Assembly: GCA_028287225.1 (NCBI GenBank)
Contig: JAQBPZ010000091.1
Coordinates: 1-23,096, forward strand
From: Gemmatimonadota bacterium
GTDB lineage: Bacteria; Gemmatimonadota; Gemmatimonadetes; Gemmatimonadales; Gemmatimonadaceae
DNA: 23,096 bases
Direction: 5' to 3'
The position numbers were made by a program, and so were the translations under genes. The notes under the pieces are model-generated. The model had not been told where the DNA came from, ran no database searches, and was given only the letters and a program-made list of their open reading frames with translations. Below are positions 7,124 through 16,221 of the stretch, in pieces (the first letter of the stretch is position 1; each line of letters starts with the position of its first letter).

Positions 7124-7416
7124 GCGGCGGCGGGGCCGGCCGCCTCCGCCTCACCTTCGTCCTCGTGGCCTTCCTCGTGATCAGCGGCGGCGTGATCCTG
7201 CGCCGCACCATGGGCATCTCGGCCGCGCGCGAGCTCCTCCAGCTCGACGCGCGCCGCGCGGGCCTCGTGGCCGAGCGCCTCCGCCTGGAGGGGGAGGTGC
7301 GCCAGGCCGCCAGCCGCGCGCACCTCCAGCCGATTGCCGAGCAGCGGCTCCAGATGCGCGTGCCCACCGACAGCCAGGTCATCATCCTCCGTCGCGGTGG
7401 CCGTGAGAACCCCTAG
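7105..7416 (+). CDS. ftsL: FtsL-like cell division protein
   Basis: This is a 103-residue bitopic protein: a basic Gly-rich N-terminus, one transmembrane segment (about residues 15-32, RLTFVLVAFLVISGGVIL), then a helical region (about 37-75, ARELLQLDARRAGLVAERLR) with leucine spacing consistent with a coiled coil. The tail reads PTDSQVIILRR. FtsL sequences diverge strongly, so the call rests on size, topology and position between rsmH and ftsI, where ftsL sits in most bacteria. It should pair with the DivIC/FtsB-like partner and FtsQ to activate FtsWI. ATG 7105 lies inside the end of rsmH, and the gene overlaps ftsI by 14 bases, so translation is probably coupled in both directions. Confidence 0.82.
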   Translation: MAKSRVGGGGAGRLRLTFVLVAFLVISGGVILRRTMGISAARELLQLDARRAGLVAERLRLEGEVRQAASRAHLQPIAEQRLQMRVPTDSQVIILRRGGRENP

Positions 7417-9421
7417 CCGCGTCGGCCTCGTGCACCTGGGCCTCGCGGTGTTCGCCGTCGCGATCATCGGGATGAGCGCGCGCGTGCAGCTGCTCCAGGG
7501 GCGCAAGTGGGCCGCGAGCGCGCTGCGGCAGCAGAGCACCGAGAGCGTGATCCCGGCGCCGCGTGGCGACATCCTCGACGCCGCGGGCGAGACGATGGCG
7601 CAGAGCCGCGAGACGGTGAAGCTGGACGTCGCCCCCACGGAGGTGCGCGACCGCGCGAAGCTGCGCCGGCTGCTGCTGAAGGCGGGCGTGCCGGCGGCGT
7701 TCGCCGCGCGCGCGGCCGATCCGGCGCGCAAGTGGGTTGCCCTGCCGGGCCGCTACCTCGCGGTGGACGTCGCCCAGATCTCGGCCACCCGCGGGGTCTA
7801 CACCACGCCGATCATCGAGCGTGCCTATGCCGCGTCGGAAGGGACCCGGCGCATCGTGGGACGCGTGGACGCCGACGGTAACGCGGTGGACGGCGTGGAG
7901 CTCGCGCTCGACTCCCTGCTGCGCGGGCGGCCGGGCAGCGTGACGGTGATGAAGGACGCGCACGGGCGGCGCTTCGAGTCGCCGAGCATGCCGGGCGCGG
8001 CGCCGGTCAAGGGCAACACCGTGGTGCTCACCCTCAACCACGAGCTCCAGGAGATCGCCGAGCGCGCGCTGGCCGATGCCGTGACCCGCATGAGCGCCGA
8101 GGGGGGCGACGTGGTGGTGCTCGACCCCTCGGACGGCGCCATCCTGGCCATGGCGAGCCGCCGCCGGGACCCGCGCGCGACCGCCGCCACCGCGTTGACC
8201 GAGCCATACGAGCCAGGCTCCACGATGAAGCCCTTCATCGCCGCGGCGCTGCTGGAGCGTGGGCGCGCGCGGGAGACCGACGTGGTGAACACGTACAATG
8301 GCTCGTTCGTCATCAACGGCCGGACGATCACCGACGAGCACGCGGCGCCGCAGTTCAGCCTGGCCGAGGTGATCCGCTACTCCAGCAACGTGGGGATCAC
8401 GCAGTTCGCGCTGCGCCTCAGCCCCCGCGAGGAGTACGAGACGCTGCGGGACTTCGGCTTCGGGACGGCCACCGGCGTGCCCTATCCCGCGGAGTCGCCC
8501 GGCACGCTCCACCCGCCCGTCAGGTGGTCCCGGCAATCGCCCCAGTCGCTCGCGATGGGCTACGAGGTCGCGGTGACGCCGTTGCAGCTCGCCAGCGCCT
8601 ACATCGCCCTGGCGAACGACGGGGAGCTGCTAGAGCCCGCGCTGGTGAAGGAGGTGCGCTCGCCGGACGGCACGGTGCTCTACCGCCACGAGCGGCGGGT
8701 GGTCCGGCGGGTCCTCTCGCCGGCCGTGGCGCGGCGCGTGCGTCAGATGCTGCTCGGCGTGGTGGAGGAGGGGGGCACGGCGAAGCTGGCGACCCTCGGC
8801 ACCTTTTCCCTGGCGGGCAAGACGGGAACGGCGCGCCGCACCGTCAACGGCCGCTATGCGGCCGGTGAGCACATTCCCACGTTCGTCGGGTTGTTCCCCG
8901 CCGACAATCCCCAGTTCGTCATCCTCGTCAAGATCGACAACCCCGTCGGGGCGTACGTGGGCGGCCTGACCGCCGCGCCGGTCACCAAGGCGGTGATCGA
9001 GGCGGCGCTCGCGTCGCGCAACGCGGCGCTCGACCGCCGCGGCCTCGCCAGCAGCCGCCAGGAGCGCGGCCTGGATTCCGCGACGACCCAGAACCGCGCC
9101 GTGGCGGCCACCCAGGTGGCGCGCGACAGCGTGTCCTCCGTGGTGCGCGACAGCGCGAGAATCATCGAGGTAGGCGAGGCCGACAGCGCCGCGGTGGTGC
9201 CCCTCGTCGTCCGGCTCCCGCTGGTGCCCCCGAAGGTGGCGCCGCTCGCGCCGCGCGCCGTGCCGGAGGTGCAGGGGCTGAGCCTGCGCGAGGCCGCGCG
9301 ACGGCTCCAGGCAGCCGGCTTCAACGTGCAGCTGGCCAACCTCCCCGCCGGCGTGACCGCGCCGGCGGCGGGACAGGTGGTGCGCGCGGGAAGCGTGATC
9401 CTGCTCGGTGGCGCGCCATGA
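7403..9421 (+). CDS. ftsI: Septal penicillin-binding protein FtsI (class B transpeptidase) with one PASTA domain
   Basis: This is the monofunctional transpeptidase that cross-links septal peptidoglycan, 672 residues if started at GTG 7403 (GTG 7397 is equally possible). One N-terminal transmembrane helix (about residues 8-25) is followed by the PBP dimer domain with PRGDILDAAG (R54-G55-D56). The catalytic domain holds all three active-site boxes: S273-T-M-K276 (in EPGSTMKPF), S327-S-N329 (YSSNVGITQFA) and K473-T-G475 (AGKTGTARR). The last ~55 residues (VPEVQGLSLREAARRLQAAGF... to the end) form a single PASTA domain, which binds muropeptide in other proteins. A linker of about 70 residues rich in Ala, Asp and Arg lies before it. 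It overlaps ftsL by 14 bases and murE by 4. Confidence 0.94.
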   Translation: MRTPSRVGLVHLGLAVFAVAIIGMSARVQLLQGRKWAASALRQQSTESVIPAPRGDILDAAGETMAQSRETVKLDVAPTEVRDRAKLRRLLLKAGVPAAFAARAADPARKWVALPGRYLAVDVAQISATRGVYTTPIIERAYAASEGTRRIVGRVDADGNAVDGVELALDSLLRGRPGSVTVMKDAHGRRFESPSMPGAAPVKGNTVVLTLNHELQEIAERALADAVTRMSAEGGDVVVLDPSDGAILAMASRRRDPRATAATALTEPYEPGSTMKPFIAAALLERGRARETDVVNTYNGSFVINGRTITDEHAAPQFSLAEVIRYSSNVGITQFALRLSPREEYETLRDFGFGTATGVPYPAESPGTLHPPVRWSRQSPQSLAMGYEVAVTPLQLASAYIALANDGELLEPALVKEVRSPDGTVLYRHERRVVRRVLSPAVARRVRQMLLGVVEEGGTAKLATLGTFSLAGKTGTARRTVNGRYAAGEHIPTFVGLFPADNPQFVILVKIDNPVGAYVGGLTAAPVTKAVIEAALASRNAALDRRGLASSRQERGLDSATTQNRAVAATQVARDSVSSVVRDSARIIEVGEADSAAVVPLVVRLPLVPPKVAPLAPRAVPEVQGLSLREAARRLQAAGFNVQLANLPAGVTAPAAGQVVRAGSVILLGGAP

Positions 9422-10887
9422 GCGCGGGCGCGTACCCGCGCATCGTCGAAGCGCTGCGCGAGGCCGGACTGCTGGTCTCCGCGGCCGAGACACTGGGCGC
9501 CGATGTGATCCTGGTCACCGACGACAGCCGGTCGGCGGTTCCGGGGACGCTCTTCCTGGCCGTACGCGGGGTGGAGCGCGACGGGCACGAGTTCATCGAC
9601 GGGGCGTCGGCGGCGGGTGCGGTGGCGGCGATGGTGGACGACGCGTCGCGCACGACGCTCCCCGCGATCGTCGTCTCCGATACGCGACGCGCTGCGGCGG
9701 TGGCGGCGGCGGCCTTCCACGGCTTTCCGGCGCGGCAGCTCCGGCTGGTCGGCGTGACCGGCACGAACGGCAAGACGACGACGGTGGGCATGCTGCGCCA
9801 CCTGCTCGACGAGCCGGATGGGCGCGCGGCGTCGATCGGCACGCTGGGCGTGGTGATCGGGAGCGAGGGACGCGAGCTGCCCGGCGGGGGCGGGCTGACG
9901 ACGCCCGGCCCCGTGGAGCTGCAGCGCGTGCTGCGCGCGCTCGTGGATGCGGGCGTGCGCACGGTGGCGATGGAGACGTCGTCGCACGCGCTGCACCAGC
10001 GCCGCGTGGAGGGACTCCGCTTCGCCGCCGGCATCTTCACCAACCTCACGCGCGATCATCTCGACTACCACGTCACGATGGAGGCGTACCTCGCGGCGAA
10101 GGCGCTCCTGATCGACGCCCTGGCGGACGACGGCGTGGCGGTGGTGAATGCCGACGACGACGCGTGGGGGGCGCTGCGGCCGGCGCCGCGCACCCTGCGG
10201 TTCGGCATCAACGACGGTGCGGCCGACGTGCGCGCCGAGGGCGTGCGGTTCATGCCGCGCGGCAGCTGCTGGACGCTCGTGTGCGGCAGCGAGCGCCACG
10301 AGATCACGCTCCCCCTCATCGGCGACTTCAACATCTCCAATGCGCTCGCGGCGGCCGGCGCCGCGTGGGGTCTCGGGCTGGCGCCGCACCAGATCGCCGG
10401 CCGGCTCGCCACGATGCCGCAGGTGCCCGGCCGCCTGGAGCTGATCAGCGAGGAGCCGGCCGTGCTGCGGGACTATGCGCATACGCCGGACGCGCTGGAG
10501 CGTGCGCTCGCCGCGGTGCGACCCTTCGCGACCGGACGGCTGATCGTGGTGTTCGGCTGCGGCGGCGACCGCGACCGCGGGAAGCGGCCGGAGATGGGGC
10601 GCATCGCGCAGACCCATGCCGACCTCGCGATCGTCACGAGCGACAACCCCCGCACCGAGGATCCGCAGCGCATCCTGGACGACGTCGAGGCGGGGATGGA
10701 CGGCCCGCACGAGCGCATCGAGGACCGGCGCACGGCCATTGCGCATGCCCTGGACGTCAGCCGGCCGGGCGACGTCATCGTGCTTGCCGGCAAGGGGCAC
10801 GAGACCTACCAGATCCGCGGCACCGTGAAGCACCCATTCGACGAGCGCATCATCGTGCGCCACCTCATTGCGGAGAGAACGACCTGA
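9418..10887 (+). CDS. murE: UDP-MurNAc-L-Ala-D-Glu:meso-diaminopimelate ligase MurE
   Basis: MurE adds the third residue of the stem peptide in the cytoplasm with ATP. The 489 residues follow the Mur ligase layout: an N-terminal UDP-binding domain (DDSRSAVPGTLFLAVRG), a central ATPase domain with the P-loop GTNGKTTT at 115-122 (Lys119), METSSHAL and FTNLTRDHLDYHVTMEAY, and a C-terminal domain with VFGCGGDRDRGKRPEMG. DNPR at 409-412 is the family signature for meso-diaminopimelate over lysine, so a DAP-type wall is predicted. ATG 9418 overlaps the ftsI stop (ATGA), and the stop overlaps the murF start by one base. Length is normal. Confidence 0.97.
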   Translation: MSAGAYPRIVEALREAGLLVSAAETLGADVILVTDDSRSAVPGTLFLAVRGVERDGHEFIDGASAAGAVAAMVDDASRTTLPAIVVSDTRRAAAVAAAAFHGFPARQLRLVGVTGTNGKTTTVGMLRHLLDEPDGRAASIGTLGVVIGSEGRELPGGGGLTTPGPVELQRVLRALVDAGVRTVAMETSSHALHQRRVEGLRFAAGIFTNLTRDHLDYHVTMEAYLAAKALLIDALADDGVAVVNADDDAWGALRPAPRTLRFGINDGAADVRAEGVRFMPRGSCWTLVCGSERHEITLPLIGDFNISNALAAAGAAWGLGLAPHQIAGRLATMPQVPGRLELISEEPAVLRDYAHTPDALERALAAVRPFATGRLIVVFGCGGDRDRGKRPEMGRIAQTHADLAIVTSDNPRTEDPQRILDDVEAGMDGPHERIEDRRTAIAHALDVSRPGDVIVLAGKGHETYQIRGTVKHPFDERIIVRHLIAERTT

Positions 10888-12275
10888 TGGCCGACGCATC
10901 CACCCCGCAGGCCAGCGCGCTGGTGCAGCCGCGCTTCTGGACCCTCGATCACCTCGCGGCCGCGCTGGGCACCGGCCCGCGCGGCGCCACGCCCATCACC
11001 CGCATCTCCACCGACACGCGCAGCATCGCGCCGGGCGACTGCTTCGTGGCCCTCAAGGGTGAGAGCTTCGACGCGCACGACTACCTGCGGCAGGCGGTGG
11101 AGAAAGGGGCCGTGGCGCTCGTGGTGCACGACGCCGCGCGGGCCACGGGGCTGGACGCGCAGGTGTACGTGGTGCCCGACACGCTCGCCGCGCTCGGGGC
11201 CATGGGACGCTACCGCCGGCGCACCTGGGGCGGCCGCGTGGTGGGGGTGGTGGGCACCAACGGCAAGACGAGCACGAAGGAGCTCCTGCGCGCGGCGCTC
11301 GGCGCCGCGCGCCGGGTGCATGCCACCGTCGGCAACTACAACAACCTCGTGGGAGTGCCGCTGACGCTCTTCGCCCTGCCGCTGGATGCGGAGGTCGCGG
11401 TGATCGAGATGGGGACCAACCAGCCGGGCGAGGTGGCCGCGCTGCGTGCGATCGTGGAGCCCGACATCGTCGTGGTCACGTCCATCGCCGAGGAGCACCT
11501 CGAGGGGCTGGGCGACCTGGCGGGCGTGCTGCGCGAGGAGGTCTCCGCGTGCGAAGGCGTGTCCCTGGCCGTGACGCCGGCCTCGCAGCCCGAGGTGGCC
11601 GAGGCGGCACGGCCGATCGCGCGCCGCACGCTGAGCGCGGGACTCGATGCGGGCGACCTCCGCCCATCGCGCTGGGGGATCGACCCGGATGGGCAGGGAT
11701 GGCTGGAGCTGGAGGGGCAGACGGTGCGCGTGCCGCTTCGCGGGGTGCACAACCTGCGCAACGCGATGCTCGCGCTGGCCGTGGCGCGCGAGGCCGGCGT
11801 CTCGCTGGCCGCCGCCGCCCGCGGCATCGCGGCCATGCCGGCGCCGCCCATGCGCGTGAACTTCGAGCAGTTCGGCACGAGCACCGTGATCAACGACGCC
11901 TACAACTCCAACCCCGGGTCGGCGCGCGTGGCCCTGGAGCTGCTGGCGCATGCCGGCGCGGGCCGCCAGCGCGTAGCCGTGCTGGGCACGATGCTTGAGT
12001 TGGGCGACCACGCCGACCGATTGCACGACGACGTGGCGCGGGACGCCCTCGCGCTGGACATCGAGCTCGTGGTGGGGGTGGGCGCCTACGCGGACGCGCT
12101 CCGCCGTGTGGCGCCGGACGACCCCCGTGCGGTGCACGGAATCGACCCGGAGTCGGCCTGGGCCGCGGCGTGTTCGCGCCTGAGGCCGGACGCCATTATC
12201 CTGCTCAAGGGCTCGCGCGGCGTCCGGCTCGAGCGGCTGGTCCCGATGATCGCCGAGTGGGCGGGCGCGAAATAA
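10887..12275 (+). CDS. murF: UDP-MurNAc-tripeptide:D-Ala-D-Ala ligase MurF
   Basis: MurF attaches D-Ala-D-Ala to the UDP-MurNAc-tripeptide. The 462 residues contain the substrate-domain motif STDTRSIAPGDCFVALKGE, the P-loop VVGTNGKTSTKE (Lys127), the MurF-typical TVGNYNNLVGVPLTL and VIEMGTNQPGEVAALRAIVEPDI, then VINDAYNSNPGS and AVLGTMLELGDH in the C-terminal domain. ATG 10887 shares one base with the murE stop (TGATG). The same frame is open far upstream through murE, but that reading lacks Mur features and is a GC-composition artefact. A gap of 40 bases follows before mraY. No ddl gene is present in the window to supply D-Ala-D-Ala. Confidence 0.96.
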   Translation: MADASTPQASALVQPRFWTLDHLAAALGTGPRGATPITRISTDTRSIAPGDCFVALKGESFDAHDYLRQAVEKGAVALVVHDAARATGLDAQVYVVPDTLAALGAMGRYRRRTWGGRVVGVVGTNGKTSTKELLRAALGAARRVHATVGNYNNLVGVPLTLFALPLDAEVAVIEMGTNQPGEVAALRAIVEPDIVVVTSIAEEHLEGLGDLAGVLREEVSACEGVSLAVTPASQPEVAEAARPIARRTLSAGLDAGDLRPSRWGIDPDGQGWLELEGQTVRVPLRGVHNLRNAMLALAVAREAGVSLAAAARGIAAMPAPPMRVNFEQFGTSTVINDAYNSNPGSARVALELLAHAGAGRQRVAVLGTMLELGDHADRLHDDVARDALALDIELVVGVGAYADALRRVAPDDPRAVHGIDPESAWAAACSRLRPDAIILLKGSRGVRLERLVPMIAEWAGAK

Positions 12276-12315
12276 CTGTCGACGGCCCCTTCATCACCAT
12301 ACGTCCACACCCTCT

Positions 12316-13461
12316 TTGCTCTACTATCTCTTCATCCCGCTCGTTCCGCGCTACCATGCGCTGAACATCTTCAACTACATCACCTTTCGCGCGGCGGGCG
12401 CGGCGGTGACGGCGATCCTGCTCAGCTTCCTGGTCGGTCCGCTCATCCTGAAGCGGCTCGACAACGTGGCGAACTACCAGGTCGTCCGCGAAGGCACGCC
12501 GGAATCACATGCCGCCAAGGCGAAGACGCCGACGATGGGCGGGCTGATCTTCCTCTTCTCGGCGCTCGTGGCGACCGTGCTCTGGGCGCGCCTGTTCAGC
12601 CGCTACGTGCTGCTCGCGCTGGGCGTGACCGCGGGAATGGGCCTCATCGGGTGGCTCGACGACTACCTGAAGCTCAAGCAGAAGCGGCTCGGCCAGAAGA
12701 ACGAGGGGCTGGTGGAGCGCTACAAGCTGATCGGCCAGGTGAGCATCGGGCTGGCGCTCGGGGTCTTCCTCTGGCTGCACCCGCTCTCGCCGACCCTGCC
12801 GGGCGCGTCCACCACGCTGCCCTTCTACAAGTACCTGCTCGTGCGTCCGCTGTTTCCGGCGCTCGGCTTCCTCTACGTGCTCTGGGTGACCTTCGTGCTC
12901 ACCGGCGTGAGCAACGCGGTGAACATCGCCGACGGGCTCGACGGCCTCGCGGCGGGGCTCAGCGCCATTGCCTTCGGGGTGCTCGCGATCTTCGCGTACC
13001 TCATCGGCCGCGTGGACGCGAGCCGGTACCTCGGCATCTTCTACCTGCAGCACTCGGGGGAGCTGACCGTGTACTGCCTCGCGATGGTCGGGGCGCTGAT
13101 CGGGTTCCTCTGGTTCAACACGTACCCCGCGCAGATCTTCATGGGCGACACCGGCTCCCTGGCGCTCGGCGGCGCGCTCGGCGCGGTGGCCATCCTGCTC
13201 AAGTCGGAGTTCCTGCTCGTCTTCGTGGGCCTCGTGTTCTTCGCCGAGATGATGTCGGTGGTGATCCAGCGTTTCGTGTTCAAGTTCCACCGGCGCCGCC
13301 ACGGGCTCGAGTACGCGCAGAAGAACCGCGTCTTCCTTCGAGCGCCCCTCCACCATCACTACGAGGTGAAGGGGTGGAGCGAGCAGCAGGTCGTGGTGCG
13401 CTTCTGGATCGTGGGCATCATCGGCGCCTTCCTGGCGTTGAGCACGCTCAAGCTCCGCTAG
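12316..13461 (+). CDS. mraY: Phospho-MurNAc-pentapeptide translocase MraY
   Basis: MraY transfers phospho-MurNAc-pentapeptide to undecaprenyl phosphate, making lipid I. The 381-residue polytopic protein has the expected catalytic signatures: LDDYLK (Asp115, Asp116), VNIADGLDGLAAG (Asp206, Asp209), FMGDTGSLALGG (Asp278) and the histidine loop APLHHHYE. The start is TTG at 12316: MLYYLFIPLVPRYHALNIFNYITFRAA matches the usual MraY N-terminus residue by residue, and no ATG or GTG nearby would preserve it. No Shine-Dalgarno sequence precedes the TTG. A weak TACGTC at 12300-12305 lies at nearly the same distance as the start-proximal promoters elsewhere in the window. The 4-base gap to murD indicates coupling downstream. 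Confidence 0.95.
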   Translation: MLYYLFIPLVPRYHALNIFNYITFRAAGAAVTAILLSFLVGPLILKRLDNVANYQVVREGTPESHAAKAKTPTMGGLIFLFSALVATVLWARLFSRYVLLALGVTAGMGLIGWLDDYLKLKQKRLGQKNEGLVERYKLIGQVSIGLALGVFLWLHPLSPTLPGASTTLPFYKYLLVRPLFPALGFLYVLWVTFVLTGVSNAVNIADGLDGLAAGLSAIAFGVLAIFAYLIGRVDASRYLGIFYLQHSGELTVYCLAMVGALIGFLWFNTYPAQIFMGDTGSLALGGALGAVAILLKSEFLLVFVGLVFFAEMMSVVIQRFVFKFHRRRHGLEYAQKNRVFLRAPLHHHYEVKGWSEQQVVVRFWIVGIIGAFLALSTLKLR

Positions 13462-13465
13462 CCGG

Positions 13466-14872
13466 ATGCCTGTCCGTTCGCTGACCGAAGCGCTGCCGGC
13501 GCCGTGGACGCGCGGGGAGATCAGCGTGCTCGGGCTCGCGCGCAGCGGCCGCGCCGCCGCCGAGCTGCTCCTGCGCGCGGGCGCGCGGGTGTACGCGAGC
13601 GACGCGGGCACGGGCGATGCCGTGTCCCACGCCGCCGCCGCGCTCCAGTCGCTCGGCGTGGATGTGGAGCAGGGTGGCCACGATCTCGCGCGCATCGCGC
13701 GTAGCGCGCTCGTGGTCGCGAGCCCCGGTATCCCGCCGGATGCAGCCCCCATGGTGGCGGCTCGCGATGCCGGCGTGCCGATCGTGGGCGAGCTGGAGAT
13801 CGCGCTCCACTTCCTTCCGCACCAGCGGTACGTCGCGATCACCGGCACCAACGGCAAGACGACCACGACGTCGATCGCGCACCGCCTGCTGGAAGGCCTG
13901 GGATACGAAACCGTGGCGGCGGGCAACATCGGTACTCCGCTCTGCGAGATCGCCCTGCGCAACCGGGCGCCCGACTGGATCGCGCTGGAGACCTCGTCGT
14001 TCCAGCTCCATGACACGCCGAGCATCGCCCCGGCCGTGGGGGTGCTGACGAACCTGTCGGCCAATCACCTCGACCGGTACGAGGGCGTGGAGCAGTACTT
14101 CGCCGACAAGGCGCAGCTCTTCCGCAACGCGAACGAGCACTCGTGCTGGGTGACGAATGCGGACGACGCGGAAGTGCAGCGCATGACCGCCGGCGTGCGT
14201 GGGCGCCATCTCCGCTTCAGCGTGGTGCAGCGGGCGGGGGACGCCTGGTACGACCGGACGACTGAGCGCCTCGTGGTGCTCGGTGCACCGCTCGTGGCGC
14301 GCGGCGACCTCGTCCTGCTGGGCGATCACAACGTTGCCAACGCCCTGGCCGCGGCGCTCGCGGTGATGGGCGCCGACGAGGCGCATCGCACGGATGAGTC
14401 GCGCCGCCGCATCGCCATGGCGTTGCGCGACTTTCGCGCGCTGGAGCACCGCATCGAGCCGGCCGGCACGTGGAACGGCGTCGAATGGATCAACGACTCC
14501 AAGTCCACCAACGTCGCGTCCACGCTCGTGGCGCTCGCCGGCATGCAGCGTCCCACCGTGCTGCTGCTCGGCGGCCGTCACAAGGGCGAGCCGTACACGG
14601 CCCTCGCCGACGAGCTGCGGCGCACCGTGAAGCAGGTGATCGCGTATGGCGAGGCCGCCCCGCTCGTGGTGCAGGATCTCGCGGACGTGGTGCCGGTGGA
14701 GCGCGTGGCCGGCGACTTCGCGGACGTGATGCGGTGCGCGCTGGCCGCGGCATCGGCGGGCGACGCGGTGCTGCTCTCCCCGGCCTGCTCCAGCTACGAC
14801 ATGTTCCACAACTACGAGGAGCGCGGGCGCACCTTCAAGCAGCTCGCCGCGGAGCTCGGGGGGGGGCGATGA
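13466..14872 (+). CDS. murD: UDP-MurNAc-L-Ala:D-glutamate ligase MurD
   Basis: MurD adds D-glutamate to UDP-MurNAc-L-Ala. The 468 residues show the N-terminal dinucleotide-like fold (ISVLGLARSGRAAAELLLRAG and VASPGIPPDA), the P-loop AITGTNGKTTTTS with Lys131, AAGNIGTPL and ALETSSFQL, LTNLSANHLDRY, then LEHRIEPAGTWNGVEWINDSKSTN and LLLGGRHKGEPY in the C-terminal domain. The C-terminal LLSPACSSYDMFHNYEERGR with TFKQL is characteristic of MurD rather than MurC, E or F. ATG 13466 is 4 bases after mraY. Its stop overlaps the ftsW start (ATGA). Length and motif order are normal. Confidence 0.97.
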   Translation: MPVRSLTEALPAPWTRGEISVLGLARSGRAAAELLLRAGARVYASDAGTGDAVSHAAAALQSLGVDVEQGGHDLARIARSALVVASPGIPPDAAPMVAARDAGVPIVGELEIALHFLPHQRYVAITGTNGKTTTTSIAHRLLEGLGYETVAAGNIGTPLCEIALRNRAPDWIALETSSFQLHDTPSIAPAVGVLTNLSANHLDRYEGVEQYFADKAQLFRNANEHSCWVTNADDAEVQRMTAGVRGRHLRFSVVQRAGDAWYDRTTERLVVLGAPLVARGDLVLLGDHNVANALAAALAVMGADEAHRTDESRRRIAMALRDFRALEHRIEPAGTWNGVEWINDSKSTNVASTLVALAGMQRPTVLLLGGRHKGEPYTALADELRRTVKQVIAYGEAAPLVVQDLADVVPVERVAGDFADVMRCALAAASAGDAVLLSPACSSYDMFHNYEERGRTFKQLAAELGGGR

Positions 14873-16062
14873 CGTCGGCGGCGGTGCCGAGGGAGCGCGA
14901 GCGCGCGCTTTCCGGCGCGCAGGTGCGCGAGCGGTGGCGCATGGGCAGCGAGGCGCGCGGCCTGGTGCTCGTGATGGCGCTCCTGCTCGTGTTCGGGCTC
15001 GCGGTGCTGTACAGCGCCAGCGCGATCGTCGCGATGCAGCAGAACCGTGACAGCTGGTACTTCGTGGCCCGGCAGGCCACGGGCGTGCTGGCGGGCGTGG
15101 TCGCGTTCGCGGTGGCGGCCAAGCTGCCCGCGGAGCGATGGGAGCGGTGGGCGTGGCCCATGATGTGGATCACCATCGCCACCCTCTTCCTCTGCCTCGT
15201 GCTGCCGGCGAGCATCGCGCCACGGGTGAACGGCTCCAAGCGCTTCCTGCTCGGCACGTCGCTCCAGCCGTCGGAGTTCGGCAAGCTGGCGGTGGTGATC
15301 TGGACGTCGATGCTCATCGTGAAGAAGGGCGCGCGGCTGCGGCGGCTCACGAAGGGCGTGTTGCCCTTCTTCGTCGTGATCGGGGTGCTGGACCTGCTCG
15401 CCGCCCTCGAGCCCGACCTCTCGGTCGCGATGCTGTACACGCTCCTGCTCGCGCTGCTGCTCTTCGTGGGCGGGGTGCGCGTCGCCCACTTCGTGACGCT
15501 GTTCGCGCTCGCGATCCCGGTCCTCTGGACGAAGATCCAGAAGCTGCAGTACGCCGTCCTTCGCCTGAGCGGCTTCTTCGACGCGAGCAAGGCCGCCGAC
15601 CAGGTGAACTACCAGCTGCACCAGTCCCTGATCGCCGTCGGATCCGGGGGCGCGTTCGGCGTGGGCTTCGGGCAGGGGCGCCAGCAGTACGGCTTCCTCC
15701 CCTTTCCCTACAGCGACTTCATCGCGAGCAACATCGGGGAGGAGTGGGGGTTCGTGGGGCTCGCGGCGGTCACGCTCGCGTTCGCGGCCTACGCGCTGCT
15801 CGGCTTCCGGATCGCGCGCAGGGCGCGGTCGCCCTTTCTCCAGCTCGTCGCCGTCGGCCTCACGTTCGTGACGGCGCTCACCGCCTACCTGCACATCGGG
15901 GTCGTCGTCGGCCTGCTGCCCACGACCGGCCTGACGCTGCCGTTCGTGTCGTACGGCCGCTCGAACATCGTGCTCACGATGTTCCTGACCGGCATCCTCG
16001 TGAACATCGGGAGCACGAAGGAGCGCGTGATCGGCTCGGGAGCGACCGACCCGCTCCGATAG
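14869..16062 (+). CDS. ftsW: SEDS peptidoglycan glycosyltransferase FtsW
   Basis: FtsW polymerises lipid II at the septum with FtsI. The 397-residue polytopic protein (about ten hydrophobic segments) has a ~25-residue charged cytoplasmic N-terminus (RERERALSGAQVRERWRMG). Family motifs are LGTSLQPSEFGKLAVVI, LAALEPDLSVAM, the long loop around VNYQLHQSLIAVGSGGAFGV and FGQGRQQYGFLPFPYSDFI with Asp283 at the position of the catalytic aspartate, NIGEEWGFVGL, and LLPTTGLTLPFVSYGRSN. The common PEPHTDFIF block reads PFPYSDFIA here, which keeps the Asp. Position between murD and murG, with ftsI in the same cluster, argues for FtsW over RodA. The start overlaps the murD stop. The transcription unit seems to end here, before a 255-base gap. 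Confidence 0.94.
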   Translation: MTSAAVPRERERALSGAQVRERWRMGSEARGLVLVMALLLVFGLAVLYSASAIVAMQQNRDSWYFVARQATGVLAGVVAFAVAAKLPAERWERWAWPMMWITIATLFLCLVLPASIAPRVNGSKRFLLGTSLQPSEFGKLAVVIWTSMLIVKKGARLRRLTKGVLPFFVVIGVLDLLAALEPDLSVAMLYTLLLALLLFVGGVRVAHFVTLFALAIPVLWTKIQKLQYAVLRLSGFFDASKAADQVNYQLHQSLIAVGSGGAFGVGFGQGRQQYGFLPFPYSDFIASNIGEEWGFVGLAAVTLAFAAYALLGFRIARRARSPFLQLVAVGLTFVTALTAYLHIGVVVGLLPTTGLTLPFVSYGRSNIVLTMFLTGILVNIGSTKERVIGSGATDPLR

Positions 16063-16089
16063 CGCCTCGAGCCCGCGGGCAGGTGCTTT

Positions 16090-16221
16090 GAGCGTACGCG
16101 AATCGCCGCGATTGCCATGACGGACAATTCCCGCGAATGGCAGACAAGGGGGTGATGTTCCCCCCAACTCGTGATTCGCGCCGATTCGATCGCGAAGCGT
16201 TCGCGGAATTCGCGTACGCAC
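16090..16221. repeat. Inverted-repeat element A between ftsW and murG
   Basis: The left arm (16090-16111) and right arm (16201-16221) are inverted copies sharing a perfect 12-bp GCGTACGCGAAT and the extended core ACGCGAATTCCGCGA (left arm with a one-base insertion). A third partial copy, AATTCCCGCGAA, lies at about 16126-16137. The same core in the same inward arrangement recurs at 17450-17561. No open frame of interest lies inside. It resembles a REP-doublet or MITE-like non-coding repeat, but no named family is recognised. Confidence 0.65.
16148..16165. other. GGGGG/CCCCC hairpin inside element A
   Basis: GGGGG (16148-16152) pairs with CCCCC at 16160-16164 across the loop TGATGTT. No T-run follows. 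It may help end the ftsW transcript or be part of the repeat element. Two further small hairpins, TCCCG/CGGGA (16236-16252) and GCGGG/CCCGC (16273-16287), lie between here and murG. Confidence 0.4.

Noticed and set aside
9408..10886. Open frame fused in front of murF, giving a 955-codon reading through murE
   Set aside because: The extension is in a different frame from murE, is Arg/Gly-rich and has no recognisable motif. MurF is complete from ATG 10887, and very high GC keeps alternative frames open.
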